Source of the DNA: Micrococcus endophyticus
GTDB lineage: Bacteria > Actinomycetota > Actinomycetes > Actinomycetales > Micrococcaceae
Reading direction: 5' to 3'
Assembly: GCF_014205115.1 (NCBI RefSeq)
Contig: NZ_JACHMW010000001.1
Location: forward strand, 496,001-560,000
DNA length: 64,000 nt
The position numbers were made by a program, and so were the translations under genes. The notes below the pieces were generated by a model. It saw nothing but the letters and a program-made list of their open reading frames with translations. It searched no databases and was not told the DNA's origin. This document shows positions 44,388 to 55,128 of this stretch, piece by piece (positions within the stretch are counted from its first letter, which is position 1; each line of letters opens with the position of its first letter).

Positions 44388-45970
44388 GCGCCTCCGAGAA
44401 CACCGCCCTCGCGCCGGTGCGCCGCCCGCTCGCCGACACCGGGCGCACCGCCGCGCTGACCTCCTGGGACGCCGAGGGCTGGGCGGGCCTGCGCGTCGTC
44501 GTCGCCGGCCTGGGCGTCACCGGGTTCTCGGTGGCGGACACGCTGGCCGAGCTGGGCGCCGTCGTCGTGGTCGTGGACGGCAACGACGGCCCCGAGAACC
44601 AGGCGCGCGCCGAGACCCTGCGGATCGTGGGGGTGCACGAGGTCCTCCTGGACGCCGCGGCCACGCGCTCCCTGCCCGAGGTCGAAGGCGCCCCCGCCGA
44701 GCTCGTGGTGACCTCCCCGGGCTGGCGCCCGGACCAGCCGCTGCTGATGGCCGCGCACGCCGCCGGCCTGCCGATCTGGTCGGACGTGGAGCTGGCCTGG
44801 CGGGTGCGCGAGCGCGCCGGCCGGCCGACCGCCGACTGGGTGTGCCTGACCGGCACCAACGGCAAGACCACCACAGTGACCATGGTCGAGGCGATCCTGC
44901 GGGCGGACGGCCGCCGGGCGATCGCGTGCGGCAACGTCGGCACCCCCGTGCTCGACGCCATCCGCGACCCCGAGGGCTACGACGTCCTCGCCCTCGAGCT
45001 CTCCAGCTTCCAGCTGCACTGGACCCACCGCGTCGCCCCCGCCTCGTCGGCGGTGCTCAACCTGGCCGAGGACCACGTCGACTGGCACGGCTCCATGGAG
45101 GAGTACGCCGCGGCGAAGGGCAAGGTGTACGAGAACACCCGCGTGGCCTGCGTCTTCAACGAGCACGACCCCGTGACCCGCACGCTCGTGGAGCGGGCGG
45201 ACGTCCAGGAGGGCTGCCGGGCCGTCGGGTTCACCACCGACACCCCGGGCCTGTCCGACGTCGGCGTCGTGGACGGGATCCTCGTGGACCGCGCCTTCAC
45301 CGAGAACCGGCGTCACGAGGCGATCGCCCTCGCCGAGCGCACCGATCTCGGCCCCGTGGCCCCGCGGCACACCATGGCCAACGCGGCCGCCGCGGCCGCG
45401 CTCACCCGCGCCGTCGGCGTCGCGCCGGCCGCCGTGGCCGAGGGCCTGCGCTCCTACGACCGCGGCGAGCACCGCATCCAGCTCGTGGCGACCTCCCGCG
45501 ACGTCATGTGGGTCAACGACTCCAAGGCCACCAACCCGCACGCCGCCGACGCCTCGCTGGCCGCCTTCACCTCCGTGGTGTGGATCGCCGGCGGGCTGCC
45601 CAAGGGCGTCACCTACGAGGAGCTCGTGGGCGCCCACGCCCACCGCCTCCGCGCCGTGGTCCTGCTCGGGACGGACGCCTCCGCCCTGCGCTCGGCCCTG
45701 GCCGCGCACGCCCCGGACGTGCCCGTGCACGCCCCGCTGGCGGACGCCGACGGGACGGGCCCGGCCGACGGCGCCGCCGTGATGGCCGAGGCCGTGCGCG
45801 TGGCCGACGGGCTCGCCCGCCCCGGCGACACCGTCCTCATGGCCCCCGCGGCCGCCTCCATGGACCAGTTCCGCTCCTACGCCCAGCGCGGCGAGGCGTT
45901 CATCGACGCCGTCGCCGCCCTGATGCGCGAGCACGGCTGGGACACGGACGCAGGCACCGCCGCCCCCTGA
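44384..45970 (+). CDS. murD: UDP-MurNAc-L-alanine-D-glutamate ligase
   Basis: 528 aa from GTG 44384 (GTGA overlap with mraY). It adds D-Glu to UDP-MurNAc-L-Ala. The Rossmann start is [17 protein letters not shown], the ATP motif is [13 protein letters not shown], then [10 protein letters not shown] and [17 protein letters not shown]. The C-terminal part has [15 protein letters not shown] and [13 protein letters not shown]. It is longer than enterobacterial MurD because of a roughly 35-residue N-terminal extension and short insertions. Confidence 0.95.
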   Translation: MSASENTALAPVRRPLADTGRTAALTSWDAEGWAGLRVVVAGLGVTGFSVADTLAELGAVVVVVDGNDGPENQARAETLRIVGVHEVLLDAAATRSLPEVEGAPAELVVTSPGWRPDQPLLMAAHAAGLPIWSDVELAWRVRERAGRPTADWVCLTGTNGKTTTVTMVEAILRADGRRAIACGNVGTPVLDAIRDPEGYDVLALELSSFQLHWTHRVAPASSAVLNLAEDHVDWHGSMEEYAAAKGKVYENTRVACVFNEHDPVTRTLVERADVQEGCRAVGFTTDTPGLSDVGVVDGILVDRAFTENRRHEAIALAERTDLGPVAPRHTMANAAAAAALTRAVGVAPAAVAEGLRSYDRGEHRIQLVATSRDVMWVNDSKATNPHAADASLAAFTSVVWIAGGLPKGVTYEELVGAHAHRLRAVVLLGTDASALRSALAAHAPDVPVHAPLADADGTGPADGAAVMAEAVRVADGLARPGDTVLMAPAAASMDQFRSYAQRGEAFIDAVAALMREHGWDTDAGTAAP

Positions 45971-46029
45971 CCCCGCCCGACCGACCCCGACCGTCCGACC
46001 GCCGCCCCGCTTCCCCCGTGAGGAGGACC

Positions 46030-47319
46030 ATGTCCCCGACCGAGCTGCATCCGGTCCGCACGCCGGCGGACGAGGAGGAGACCGAGGCGCGCTCGCGCCC
46101 GCTGCAGCGGCTGTGGCGGCTCGTGGAGGGCCGCCGCGCCCTGGACCTGTCCGTCCTGCTCATCGGCGGCAGCACCTTCCTGCTGACGGCACTGGGCCTG
46201 GTGATGGTGCTCTCCTCCTCGTCCGTGGAGGCGATCGGCACCGGCGGCGGCTCCTACGGGCTGTTCCTGCGCCAGACCATGTGGGCGGTCGCCGGCCTGG
46301 CGGCCCTGCTCCTCTTCTCGCGCCTGCCGATCGGCTGGATCAAGGCCCTCGCATGGCCCGCGTTCGGGCTGGCGGTGGTGCTGCTCTCCCTCGTGGCGTT
46401 CACCCCGCTGGGCGTCACGGTGGGCGGCAACACCAACTGGCTGGGGATCGGCGGGTTCCGCATGCAGCCCTCCGAGGCCGCGAAGCTGGCGCTGGCCCTG
46501 TGGGCGGCGGCCGTCCTGGAGCGCAAGCACCGGCTGGTCACGCAGGTGCGGCACGCGCTCGTGCCCGTGCTGCCCGGCGGCCTGCTGCTGATCGGGCTCG
46601 TGATGGCGGGCAGCGACCTCGGCACGGCCATCATCCTGGCCCTCGTGCTCGCGGCGGTGCTCTTCGTGGCCGGCACCCACCGCGGGGTGTTCATCGCCTT
46701 CTCCGCCGTGACCGTCGTGGGCGCGATCGCCCTGACGCTGCTGGCCCCGCACCGCATGGTCCGCGTGCAGGCCTGGCTGGGCGACTGCTCGGACGCCTCG
46801 GACCCCTGCTTCCAGCCGGACCACGGCATGTACGCGCTCGCCTCGGGCGGCTGGTGGGGCGCCGGCCTGGGGCAGTCCCGCCAGAAGTGGAGCTACATCC
46901 CCGAGGCGGAGAACGACTTCATCTTCACCATCCTCGGCGAGGAGCTCGGGCTCGTGGGCACGCTCGGCGTCCTGCTGGCCTACCTGGCCCTGGCCGTGGG
47001 CATGTACCGCGTGGCCGCGGGCACCACGTCCCCGTTCATCCGGCTGGCCACGTGGGGCATCATGGCCTGGCTCGTGGGCCAGGCGTTCGTGAACATCGCC
47101 ATGGTCTCGGGCGTCATCCCCGTGGTGGGCGTGCCGCTGCCGTTCATCTCCTATGGTGGTTCCGCGCTGACCCTGTCCCTGACCGCGGTGGGCATCGTGC
47201 TGGCCTTCGCCCGCCACGAGCGCCGCCGCGCCGAGGAGCCGGACGCCCGCCCGGACGCGGACGACCGGGACACCGACCCGCTCCCCGTGATCCCCGCCCC
47301 CGCATCCCAGGAGTCCTGA
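46030..47319 (+). CDS. ftsW: Septal peptidoglycan glycosyltransferase FtsW
   Basis: 429 aa from ATG 46030, preceded by GAGGAGG. This SEDS-family polymerase works with FtsI at the septum. An acidic/Arg-rich cytoplasmic N-terminus (about 40 residues) precedes ten hydrophobic helices. Family motifs include [48 protein letters not shown] (containing the conserved extracytoplasmic loop residues) and [15 protein letters not shown]. The tail is acidic. The stop overlaps the murG ATG by one base. Confidence 0.95.
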   Translation: MSPTELHPVRTPADEEETEARSRPLQRLWRLVEGRRALDLSVLLIGGSTFLLTALGLVMVLSSSSVEAIGTGGGSYGLFLRQTMWAVAGLAALLLFSRLPIGWIKALAWPAFGLAVVLLSLVAFTPLGVTVGGNTNWLGIGGFRMQPSEAAKLALALWAAAVLERKHRLVTQVRHALVPVLPGGLLLIGLVMAGSDLGTAIILALVLAAVLFVAGTHRGVFIAFSAVTVVGAIALTLLAPHRMVRVQAWLGDCSDASDPCFQPDHGMYALASGGWWGAGLGQSRQKWSYIPEAENDFIFTILGEELGLVGTLGVLLAYLALAVGMYRVAAGTTSPFIRLATWGIMAWLVGQAFVNIAMVSGVIPVVGVPLPFISYGGSALTLSLTAVGIVLAFARHERRRAEEPDARPDADDRDTDPLPVIPAPASQES

Positions 47320-48449
47320 TGCCGCAGACCCCCGATCCCGCCCGAGAGCTGCGCGTGGTGCTCGCCGGCGGCGGCACCGCCGGCCACATCTCGCCCATGC
47401 TCGCCATCGCCCGCGCCCTCGAGTCCGACGGCGCCGGCCCGGTGCGGTGCACCATGGTCGGCACGGCCTCCGGGATGGAGACCCGCCTCGTCCCCGCGGC
47501 CGGCTACGAGCTGGACCTGATCGAGCGCGTCCCGATGCCGCGCCGGCCCTCGATGGACGTCGTGCACTTCCCTGCCCGGATGCGGGCCGCCGTCGCCGCC
47601 GCCGGCCGCATCCTGGCCGAGCGCCGGGCGGACGTCGTCGTGGGCGTGGGCGGCTACGTCGCCACCCCCGTGTACCTGGCGGCCTTCCGCGCCGGCGTGC
47701 CCGTGGTGGTGCACGAGGCCAACGCCCGCCCGGGCCTGGCCAACCGCATCGGCGCCCTGCGCGCGGCCCACGTGGGCACCGCGCTGCCGGACACCCGCCT
47801 GCGCGGCGCGCGCTGGGTGGGCATGCCGATGCGCCCGGAGATCTCGGGGCTGGACCGCGCTGCGCAGCGCCGGGCGGCCCGCGCGGCCCTCGGCCTGGAC
47901 CTGGGGCGCACCACCGTGGTGGTCACCGGCGGCAGCTCGGGAGCGCTGGCCGTGAACCGCACCGTCCGCGACTCCCTCGACGACCTGCTCGGCGCCGGCC
48001 TGCAGGTGTTCCACCTGACCGGCCGGGACAAGGCCCTCACCGAGGCCGACGGCACCCCGCTCCGGCGCGAGGGCTACGTCCAGCGCGAGTACCTGGACGG
48101 CATGGAGCAGGCCTACGCCGCCGCCGACCTCCTCGTGGCCCGCTCCGGCGCGGGCACCGTGTGCGAGGTCTCCGCGGTCGGTCTGCCCGCCGTGTACGTC
48201 CCCCTGCCCATCGGCAACGGCGAGCAGGCGCTCAACGCCCGCCCCGTGGTCGAGGCGGAGGGCGCCCTGACGGTCCGGGACGACGCCTTCGGGCGCGCCT
48301 GGGTGCAGCGGCAGCTGATCCCGCTCGCCACCGACCCGGAGCGCCTGGCGCGCATGGGCGAGGCGGCCGCGCGCTTCGGCGTGCGGCACGCGGACGTGAC
48401 CATGGCCGGCCTCGTGCGGTCGGCCGCCGAGGAAGGAGCCCGGCGATGA
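47319..48449 (+). CDS. murG: UDP-GlcNAc transferase to lipid I (MurG)
   Basis: 376 aa from ATG 47319. It converts lipid I to lipid II on the inner face of the membrane. The N-terminal domain has [20 protein letters not shown] and a [15 protein letters not shown] loop with [12 protein letters not shown]. The C-terminal GT28 domain has [38 protein letters not shown] and [16 protein letters not shown]. It is complete and overlaps murC by four bases. Confidence 0.96.
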   Translation: MPQTPDPARELRVVLAGGGTAGHISPMLAIARALESDGAGPVRCTMVGTASGMETRLVPAAGYELDLIERVPMPRRPSMDVVHFPARMRAAVAAAGRILAERRADVVVGVGGYVATPVYLAAFRAGVPVVVHEANARPGLANRIGALRAAHVGTALPDTRLRGARWVGMPMRPEISGLDRAAQRRAARAALGLDLGRTTVVVTGGSSGALAVNRTVRDSLDDLLGAGLQVFHLTGRDKALTEADGTPLRREGYVQREYLDGMEQAYAAADLLVARSGAGTVCEVSAVGLPAVYVPLPIGNGEQALNARPVVEAEGALTVRDDAFGRAWVQRQLIPLATDPERLARMGEAAARFGVRHADVTMAGLVRSAAEEGARR

Positions 48450-49933
48450 GCCGAGACGAGTCGACCCGCCCCGCGGCCGAGGGCCGCTTCGACGAGCTGG
48501 GCCGCGTGCACCTGCTGGGGATCGGGGGCGTCGGCGTGTCCGGCGTGGCCCGCATCCTGCAGGACCAGGGCGTGGCCGTCTCCGGCTCCGACGCCAAGGA
48601 CCTGCCGGTGATGCGCGAGCTCGCCGCCGCCGGGGCGCGGATCACCGTGGGCTACGACGCCGCCCACCTGGGCGAGGACGTCACCACGGTGATCGCCTCC
48701 TCGATCGCCGGCCCCGGCAACCCCGAGCACGACGCCGCGGTGGCCCGCGGCCTGCGGGTGCTGCACCGCTCGGAGGGGCTCGCCCTGGCCATGCGCGGGC
48801 ACCGGGTGCTCGCGGTGGCCGGCACGCACGGCAAGACCACGACCTCCTCGATGGCGGCCATGGCGTTCGCCTCGGCCGGCTGGGACCCGACGTTCGCCGT
48901 GGGCGCCGCCGTGGCCGGCCTGGGCACGAACGCCCGCGCCGGACGGGGGGAGTGGTTCATCGCCGAGGCCGACGAGTCGGACGGCACGCTGGTCAACTAC
49001 CCGACCACGATCGCGGTGGTCACCACCGTGGAGGCCGACCACCTCGACCACTACGGCACCGAGGAGGCCGTCCACCAGGTGTTCCGCGACTTCGCGGCGG
49101 GCCTGCCGGACGCCGCGTCCGGCGGCGTCCTCGTGGCCTGCCTCGACGACGACGGCGCGGCCGGCCTCGCCGCCTGGGCCCGCGAGCACGCCGCGGCGCG
49201 GGTGCTCACCTACGGCACCGGCCCCCGGGACGGCGTGGCACCCGACCTGCTGGTGACCGACCTCGCCGTGGAGCCGGGGGAGTCCGGCGTGGGCCAGCGC
49301 GCCACGTTCCGCCTGGCCTCCGGGCCGGAGGTGACGCTGCACCTGCAGGTCCCGGGCCGCCACAACGCCCTGAACGCGGCGGCCGTGGCGCTGGCCGCCG
49401 TGCAGGCCGGCATGGGGTTCGAGGACGCCGTGCGCGGGCTCGAGGCGTTCCGCGGCACCGCGCGCCGCTTCGAGTTCCGCGGCGCCGGACGCGGGGTCAA
49501 GGTGTTCGACGACTACGCCCACCACCCGACCGAGGTGGCGGCGGCGGTCTCCGCCGGCCGCGCCGTGGCCGGCGACGGGCGGGTGCACGTGCTGTTCCAG
49601 CCGCACCTGTTCTCCCGGACCCGCGAGTTCGCCGCCGAGTTCGCCGCGGCGCTGTCCGCGGCGGACGTGGTGCGCGTGCTGCCCGTGTACGCCGCGCGCG
49701 AGGAGCCCATGGAGGGCGTCGACTCCTCCCTCATCGCCGGCCGGCTGACCACCGCCGCCGACGCGGACCGCGCGGTGGCCGAGGACCGGGCCGCCGCCGT
49801 CCGCGAGCTGGCCGCCGGCGCCGAGTCCGGCGACGTCATCCTGACGATGGGCGCCGGCGACGTCACGGCCCTCGGCGCGGACCTCGTGGCCGCCCTGGGC
49901 CCGGACGCGGCGCCCGGCGCCGCGGGACGGTGA
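48446..49933 (+). CDS. murC: UDP-MurNAc-L-alanine ligase
   Basis: 495 aa from ATG 48446 (ATGA). It starts the stem peptide by adding L-Ala. Motifs are [17 protein letters not shown], the ATP loop [57 protein letters not shown] and [13 protein letters not shown] near 355. The C-terminus contains [13 protein letters not shown]. It is complete. Confidence 0.96.
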   Translation: MSRDESTRPAAEGRFDELGRVHLLGIGGVGVSGVARILQDQGVAVSGSDAKDLPVMRELAAAGARITVGYDAAHLGEDVTTVIASSIAGPGNPEHDAAVARGLRVLHRSEGLALAMRGHRVLAVAGTHGKTTTSSMAAMAFASAGWDPTFAVGAAVAGLGTNARAGRGEWFIAEADESDGTLVNYPTTIAVVTTVEADHLDHYGTEEAVHQVFRDFAAGLPDAASGGVLVACLDDDGAAGLAAWAREHAAARVLTYGTGPRDGVAPDLLVTDLAVEPGESGVGQRATFRLASGPEVTLHLQVPGRHNALNAAAVALAAVQAGMGFEDAVRGLEAFRGTARRFEFRGAGRGVKVFDDYAHHPTEVAAAVSAGRAVAGDGRVHVLFQPHLFSRTREFAAEFAAALSAADVVRVLPVYAAREEPMEGVDSSLIAGRLTTAADADRAVAEDRAAAVRELAAGAESGDVILTMGAGDVTALGADLVAALGPDAAPGAAGR

Positions 49934-50727
49934 CCCGCGGCCGCGGGGGCCGTCCGCCCCGCCCCGCCGGTCCCGCCCAGCCGCCCGCCGGCTCCACCGT
50001 GGTCCCGTTCCCGGGGCGCAGCGTGCGCCGGCGGCTGGCCGTGCGATGGGCCGTCGCGGGCGCCGTCGCCGCCCTCCTGGGCGCGCTGGCGTGGGTCCTG
50101 CTCTTCTCGCCGGTGCTCGCCGTGGACGAGGTGGACGTGACCGGCACCCGGCACGTCTCCGCCGAGGCCGTGCAGGAGCGCCTGGCGCCCCTGCACGGGG
50201 TGCCGCTGCCGCGGGTGGGCTCCTCGGCCGTGCGCGAGCTGGTCGGAGACCTTCCCGGCGTGGCCGAGGTCCGCGTCGTCGCCCACCCGCCGACCCGCGT
50301 GGAGGTGGCCGTCCGGGAGCACGAGGCACGCGCCCGCCGGGACGGAGAGGCCGGCGTCGACCTGCTCCTGGACGACGGCACCGTGCTGGCCGGAGTCCCG
50401 GCCGAGCGCGTCGAGGGGGAGTCGCTGCCGGAGTTCTCCGAGGAGCTGTCCGCCGGTCCGCGTCGGGACCGCGAGGAGGTCGCCGCCGTGCTGGCGGGGC
50501 TGCCCGCGTCGGTGGCCGAGCGGGTCGAGAGTGTGGACTCGAGCCGGGTCGGGCAGGTGCGACTGGGCCTGCGGGACGGGGTGGTCCTGGTGTGGGGCGA
50601 CGCCGAGGACGCGGAGCTCAAGGGCACGGTCGCGACCGCGTTCCTGGAGGACGAGCGGCACGGCTCGCGCCCCGGCGGCGTCCGGGAGGTCGACGTCTCG
50701 GTGCCGACCCGGCCGATCACGCGCTGA
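49930..50727 (+). CDS. ftsQ: Cell division protein FtsQ/DivIB
   Basis: 265 aa from GTG 49930 (GTGA). A basic, Pro-rich cytoplasmic N-terminus (about 37 residues) precedes one transmembrane helix (about 38-60) and a POTRA domain (VDEVDVTGTRHVSAEAVQERL, to about 132). The beta domain follows (REHEARARRDGEAG to the end). It joins FtsL and DivIC in the division complex. The last gene of the run before ftsZ, it ends 316 bases before the ftsZ start. Confidence 0.92.
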   Translation: MTRGRGGRPPRPAGPAQPPAGSTVVPFPGRSVRRRLAVRWAVAGAVAALLGALAWVLLFSPVLAVDEVDVTGTRHVSAEAVQERLAPLHGVPLPRVGSSAVRELVGDLPGVAEVRVVAHPPTRVEVAVREHEARARRDGEAGVDLLLDDGTVLAGVPAERVEGESLPEFSEELSAGPRRDREEVAAVLAGLPASVAERVESVDSSRVGQVRLGLRDGVVLVWGDAEDAELKGTVATAFLEDERHGSRPGGVREVDVSVPTRPITR

Positions 50728-51043
50728 GGCCGCCGACGGAGCGGGAGAGACCTTCAGGTCGAAGGTGAGGGTGAAGGTTTCCGGCGCCGCCCGCCGGATG
50801 CGTCGGGGCGAACCCGGCCCGCGGGGCAGGCTGCAACCCTCACGTGAAGGTCGAAGGTCGATCGTCATTCTTCCGCGTGGACACGCCGTTTTCTTTGCGC
50901 GCGGACGGGCCGTGCCACTACGGTGGTCCTCGAACGCGCGCGAGGCTTGCTTCACGCTGTGCTTGAAGGTGCCCGTGCGACGCGGGCGCCGATCGTCGAG
51001 GCGAGGCGCCTCGCGCTGACCTCATGGATTCCGAGCAAAGGGA
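50728..51043 (+). promoter_or_regulatory. ftsQ-ftsZ spacer with repeated motif
   Basis: 316 bases without a gene. GGTCGAAGGT occurs exactly at 50757-50766 and 50849-50858, each next to GTGAAGG. ACCTTCA (50750) and TGAAGGT (50772) form an inverted pair. Actinobacterial ftsZ promoters usually lie in this spacer; the repeats are candidate regulator sites or RNA stems. AAGGGAATG gives the ribosome site for ftsZ. Confidence 0.5.
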
Positions 51044-52297
51044 ATGGACACCGTGGCTGCACCCCAGAACTACCTGGCCGTCATCAAGGTCGTCGGCATC
51101 GGCGGCGGCGGCGTCAACGCCGTGAACCGCATGATCGAGGTGGGGCTCCGCGGCGTGGAGTTCATCGCCATCAACACGGACGCGCAGGCGCTGCTGATGT
51201 CGGACGCGGACGTGAAGCTGGACGTGGGCCGCGAGCTCACCCGCGGCCTGGGCGCCGGCGCCAACCCCGAGGTGGGCCGCCAGGCCGCCGAGGACCACGC
51301 CGAGGAGATCGAGGAGGTCCTGCGCGGGGCCGACATGGTCTTCGTCACCGCCGGCGAGGGCGGCGGCACCGGCACCGGCGGCGCGCCCGTCGTGGCCCGC
51401 ATCGCCCGCTCGCTCGGCGCGCTGACCATCGGCGTCGTCACCCGTCCGTTCACGTTCGAGGGCCGCCGCCGCGCCGGCTCGGCCGAGGCCGGCATCGACG
51501 CGCTGCGCGACGAGGTCGACACGCTGATCGTCATCCCGAACGACCGCCTGCTCTCCATCTCGGACCGCAACGTGTCCGTCATGGACGCCTTCCGCCAGGC
51601 GGACCAGGTGCTTCTCTCGGGCGTGCAGGGCATCACCGACCTCATCACCACCCCGGGCCTGATCAACCTCGACTTCGCGGACGTGAAGTCCGTCATGCAG
51701 GGCGCCGGCTCCGCCCTCATGGGCATCGGCCACGCCCAGGGCGAGGACCGCGCCGTCAAGGCCGCCGAGCTGGCGATCGCCTCGCCGCTGCTCGAGGCCT
51801 CCATCGACGGCGCCTACGGCGTGCTGCTCTCCATCCAGGGCGGCTCCGACCTCGGCCTCTTCGAGATCAACGAGGCCGCCCGCCTGGTCCAGGAGGTCGC
51901 GCACCCCGAGGCCAACATCATCTTCGGCGCCGTCATCGACGACGCCCTGGGCGACGAGGTCCGCGTGACCGTCATCGCCGCCGGCTTCGACAAGGTCGAC
52001 GCCACCTCGGCCCCCGCCTCGCCGCAGGCCGGGCAGTTCCAGCAGGCCCCGCAGCGCCCCGCGCAGCAGGCCCAGCCGCAGCAGCAGGCGCCCGCGCCGC
52101 AGCAGCACCAGGCGCAGCCCGCGCAGCAGGAGCAGCCGCAGCAGGTCCAGCCGCAGTCCGTCCGCGGCACCGTGCCGCTGGCGCCGCAGCAGCCGCAGCA
52201 GCCCGAGCAGCGCCGCCAGCAGGACCTGCCCACCGTGGTGGAGCCGGACCTCGGCGCCGGGTCCTCGGACCTGGACGTCCCGGACTTCCTGAAGTGA
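51044..52297 (+). CDS. ftsZ: Cell division GTPase FtsZ
   Basis: 417 aa from ATG 51044. The tubulin-like GTPase builds the Z ring. The core (about 10-318) has [12 protein letters not shown], the signature GGGTGTG at 107-113 and the synergy loop [11 protein letters not shown]. Residues about 323-402 are an unusually Gln/Pro-rich linker. The C-terminal peptide DLDVPDFLK, which binds SepF and other partners, is intact. FtsA is absent, as in all actinobacteria, and SepF is encoded three genes downstream. FtsR (16290-17042) is a likely activator by analogy. Confidence 0.97.
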   Translation: MDTVAAPQNYLAVIKVVGIGGGGVNAVNRMIEVGLRGVEFIAINTDAQALLMSDADVKLDVGRELTRGLGAGANPEVGRQAAEDHAEEIEEVLRGADMVFVTAGEGGGTGTGGAPVVARIARSLGALTIGVVTRPFTFEGRRRAGSAEAGIDALRDEVDTLIVIPNDRLLSISDRNVSVMDAFRQADQVLLSGVQGITDLITTPGLINLDFADVKSVMQGAGSALMGIGHAQGEDRAVKAAELAIASPLLEASIDGAYGVLLSIQGGSDLGLFEINEAARLVQEVAHPEANIIFGAVIDDALGDEVRVTVIAAGFDKVDATSAPASPQAGQFQQAPQRPAQQAQPQQQAPAPQQHQAQPAQQEQPQQVQPQSVRGTVPLAPQQPQQPEQRRQQDLPTVVEPDLGAGSSDLDVPDFLK

Positions 52298-53115
52298 CGG
52301 CCGCGGAGGGGCCGGTCGGGACCGTGCCGGTCCCGGCCGGCCCCTTCGTGCACCGGGAGGCCGTCGCCACGGCCGGTGGGACCGTGCACGTGGCCTGGTC
52401 TGGCGTGGCCGCCGGCAACCTGGGCCTGCACGTGGTGGCCGACGAGGACGCCGCGGGCCGCCGCGCGGTGGGCGAGGCCCGCCGTGGCCTCGAGCGGGCC
52501 ATGGGCGTGCCCGAGGGCTCGACCCTCTACCTGGACCAGGTGCACTCCGCCGACGCGGTGTGGGCCGACGGCCCCGGCTGGGGCGAGGAGGCCGGGCCGA
52601 CGGCCGACGCCGCCGTGAGCCGTGACGGGGGCCGCACCCTCGCGGTGATGGTCGCGGACTGCCTGCCCGTCGTCCTCGTGGACGAGGCCACCGGCGCGAC
52701 CGCGGTGGCCCACGCCGGGCGCCGCGGCCTGCTCGATGGCGTCCTCGAGGCCACCGTGGACCGCCTCCTGTCCCTGCGCCCCGCGGAGCGCCGCGACGCC
52801 CCCGGCCTGCGGGCCTGGATCGGCCCGGGCGTGTGCGGGCGGTGCTACGAGGTGCCCGAGCAGATGCGCGCCGAGGCGGCCGAGCGCGTGCCCGCCACGG
52901 CCGCGACCACCGCGTGGGGCACCCCCGGCCTCGACCTGCCGGCCGGTGCCGTCGCGATCCTGCGCGGGCGCGGCGCCGACGTCGCCGTCGTCCAGGCCTG
53001 CACGCTGGAGGACGAGCGCCTGTTCTCTCACCGGCGCGCCCCCGGGCAGGGGCGGTTCGCCGGCCTCGTCTGGCGCGCGGACGAGGACGCATCGACCCCG
53101 ACAGGAGCGGCATGA
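52294..53115 (+). CDS. pgeF: Peptidoglycan editing factor / multicopper polyphenol oxidase family (YfiH)
   Basis: 273 aa; GTG 52294 overlaps the ftsZ stop. The YfiH/laccase-domain fold is visible: [44 protein letters not shown] and [17 protein letters not shown], with the metal-binding His, Cys and His. Homologues hydrolyse or phosphorolyse purine nucleosides, and PgeF removes misplaced L-Ser from wall precursors in E. coli. Its place in the cluster agrees with a wall quality-control job. Confidence 0.9.
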   Translation: MTAAEGPVGTVPVPAGPFVHREAVATAGGTVHVAWSGVAAGNLGLHVVADEDAAGRRAVGEARRGLERAMGVPEGSTLYLDQVHSADAVWADGPGWGEEAGPTADAAVSRDGGRTLAVMVADCLPVVLVDEATGATAVAHAGRRGLLDGVLEATVDRLLSLRPAERRDAPGLRAWIGPGVCGRCYEVPEQMRAEAAERVPATAATTAWGTPGLDLPAGAVAILRGRGADVAVVQACTLEDERLFSHRRAPGQGRFAGLVWRADEDASTPTGAA

Positions 53116-53909
53116 GCACCCCGGAGCAGCACCCGACCCCCGACGACGCGGCGGCCGAGGCCCGCACGCGGGAGATCGCCGCCGGGTTGGCGGCCGTGCG
53201 CGAGCGGATCGCCCGCGCCGCCCGCGAGGCCGGCCGTGCCGACGAGCCCGCGCTCGTGGTGGTGACCAAGACCCACCCGGCCGAGGACGTCGTGCGCCTG
53301 GCCGGGCTGGGCGTCGCCGCGGTGGGGGAGAACCGCGACCAGGAGGCCCGGCCGAAGGCGGCCGCCGTCGCCGAGGCCCTGGGCGACGCCGCCCCCCGCT
53401 GGCACTTCATCGGCCAGCTGCAGACCAACAAGGCCAAGCACGCCGTGCGCTACGCGTCGGTCGTGGAGTCCGTGGACCGCCCCGAGCTCGCCGAGGCCCT
53501 CTCGCGGGCGCTCGTGCTGCGCCGGGAGCGCGAGCCCGGCGTCGAGGTCCCCGACCTCGAGTGCCTCGTGCAGGTGGACGTGGACGACCGCGCCGACGAG
53601 GACCGGCCGGAGGGCATCGGCCCCCGCGGAGGAGCGGCCCCCGAGGACGTCCCTGCGCTGGCCGCCGCGATCGCGGCGCTGCCCGGTCTGCGCCTGGGCG
53701 GGCTGATGTGCGTCGCTCCGCGCGGCCTCGACCCCGAGGCCTCCTTCCGCCGGCTCGCCGCCCTCGGCGAGGAGCTGCGCCGCGCGCACCCGGACGCCTC
53801 GACCCTGTCCATGGGGATGAGCGCGGACCTCGAGGCCGCGGTCCGGGCGGGGGCGACACAGGTGCGGATCGGATCCGACGTCCTGGGGGCCCGCCCCGCA
53901 GTGGGCTAG
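53112..53909 (+). CDS. PLP homeostasis protein (YggS/YlmE family)
   Basis: 265 aa from ATG 53112 (ATGA overlap with pgeF). An alanine-racemase-like TIM barrel without the second domain. The PLP lysine lies in LVVVTKTHPAEDV; GENRDQEARPK, HFIGQLQTNKAKHAV, LVQVDVDDR, GGLMCVAPRG and SMGMSADLEAAVRAGATQVRIGS follow. The family buffers pyridoxal phosphate. An insertion near 155-175 (DEDRPEGIGPRGGA) is slightly longer than usual. Confidence 0.93.
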   Translation: MSTPEQHPTPDDAAAEARTREIAAGLAAVRERIARAAREAGRADEPALVVVTKTHPAEDVVRLAGLGVAAVGENRDQEARPKAAAVAEALGDAAPRWHFIGQLQTNKAKHAVRYASVVESVDRPELAEALSRALVLRREREPGVEVPDLECLVQVDVDDRADEDRPEGIGPRGGAAPEDVPALAAAIAALPGLRLGGLMCVAPRGLDPEASFRRLAALGEELRRAHPDASTLSMGMSADLEAAVRAGATQVRIGSDVLGARPAVG

Positions 53910-53912
53910 CCT
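53907..53912 (+). promoter_or_regulatory. Candidate -10 element of sepF
   Basis: TAGCCT overlaps the yggS stop and lies about 115 bases before the sepF ATG. Confidence 0.4.
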
Positions 53913-54026
53913 GGACCCCGCGCGTCCCCGCGGGACGCGCCCGGACCGTGCGGACGCACACGCACCGAGGACGAACGACGGCGGCCCCCGGCAGTGGGGG
54001 CCCGAGGACGTGGCGAAGGAAGATCC

Positions 54027-54668
54027 ATGGCTGGTGCCCTGAAGAAGACGATGATCTACCTCGGCCTCGCCGACGGCGAGGAGTACGACGAGCAGCAGCG
54101 CGCCGCTGAGCGCGACGCCGCCGAGCGGCGGGACGTCGTCGAGGCGCGCCGTGCCGCGGAGCCCGACACCGACCCGAGCATGGAACCGGTGCGCTCCGCG
54201 ACCGTCGTGCGCCCCGAGCGTGTCGAGCGCGCCGAGTCCCCGGCGCCGTCCGGGTCCACCGCGGCCGCGCCCGCCGAGCCGGCCGAGCCCCGGCGCCCCT
54301 CCCGTCCCGAGCCGGTCGACCCGGGCTACCGGGCCCCGGTCACCCCCATCAAGCGAGCCGCCGCGTCGTCGGCCGAAGGAGCCCCCGTGAGCACCCTCTC
54401 CACCGTCCACCCCCGCTCCTACAACGACGCGAAGGCGATCGGCGAGGCGTTCCGCTCCGGCATGCCCGTGATCATGAACGTCACGGAGCTCGGCGAGAAC
54501 GAGGCCAAGCGCCTCGTGGACTTCGCGGCCGGCCTCGTGTTCGGCCTGCACGGCTCGATCTCCCGGATCACCAGCAAGGTGTTCCTGCTCACCCCCGCCA
54601 ACGTGGACGTGGTGGGCACGGAGCAGGGCGACGCCGAGGCGTCCGGCGACCCCTACGACGGCGACTGA
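54027..54668 (+). CDS. sepF: Z-ring membrane anchor SepF
   Basis: 213 aa; ATG 54027 follows GAAGGAAG. The N-terminal amphipathic helix ([16 protein letters not shown]) binds the membrane. Residues about 22-120 form a charged, Glu/Arg/Ala/Pro-rich linker. The C-terminal DUF552 domain (about 130-200) has [22 protein letters not shown], then [20 protein letters not shown] and [10 protein letters not shown]. It binds the FtsZ C-terminal peptide and replaces FtsA as the ring anchor. It is complete. Confidence 0.95.
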   Translation: MAGALKKTMIYLGLADGEEYDEQQRAAERDAAERRDVVEARRAAEPDTDPSMEPVRSATVVRPERVERAESPAPSGSTAAAPAEPAEPRRPSRPEPVDPGYRAPVTPIKRAAASSAEGAPVSTLSTVHPRSYNDAKAIGEAFRSGMPVIMNVTELGENEAKRLVDFAAGLVFGLHGSISRITSKVFLLTPANVDVVGTEQGDAEASGDPYDGD

Positions 54669-54675
54669 GGCGCCC

Positions 54676-54972
54676 GTGCAGCTGATCCTCGCCCTCGTCT
54701 ACATCGTCCTCACCGTCGTGCTGGCGGCCCTGACGGTGCGGATCGTCCTGGACGTCACCCAGTCCTTCGCCCGCCGCTGGCGGCCGACCGGCGCCGCCCT
54801 CGTGGCGGCCAGCGCCGTGTACGCGGTCACCGACCCGCTCATGCGACCCGTGCGCCGGGCCGTGCCCCCCGTCAACTTCGGCGGGATCGGCCTCGACGTG
54901 GCCTTCCTCGTGGTCTTCCTCGGCGTGGTGCTGCTGCGCGTGCTCGTCCTGGTGCTCGCCGGAAACCTCTGA
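54676..54972 (+). CDS. YggT-family membrane protein
   Basis: 98 aa from GTG 54676, eight bases after sepF. Two hydrophobic segments (ILALVYIVLTVVLAALTVRIVLD and VAFLVVFLGVVLLRVLVLVLAG) flank the family loop PLMRPVRRAVPPVNFGGIGLD. The function is not settled; relatives in division clusters are linked to cell shape and potassium or osmotic stress. The position between sepF and divIVA is conserved. Confidence 0.92.
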   Translation: MQLILALVYIVLTVVLAALTVRIVLDVTQSFARRWRPTGAALVAASAVYAVTDPLMRPVRRAVPPVNFGGIGLDVAFLVVFLGVVLLRVLVLVLAGNL

Positions 54973-55018
54973 GCCTCCCCGGCGGCCTCCGCGCCCCGAG
55001 CGCGCCGACCCCCGGTGA

Positions 55019-55024
55019 TAGTCT
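55019..55024 (+). promoter_or_regulatory. Candidate -10 element of divIVA
   Basis: TAGTCT, about 105 bases before ATG 55129. Confidence 0.45.
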
Positions 55025-55128
55025 TCGGCTCGAGAGCCGCGACGCCCTGCGGGGCGCGGCGCGCTCGAACGTCGCGCCACCCCCGTACCGGCGCGCCGAG
55101 GCCCTGAGACGAAGAGGGAGACGGATCC

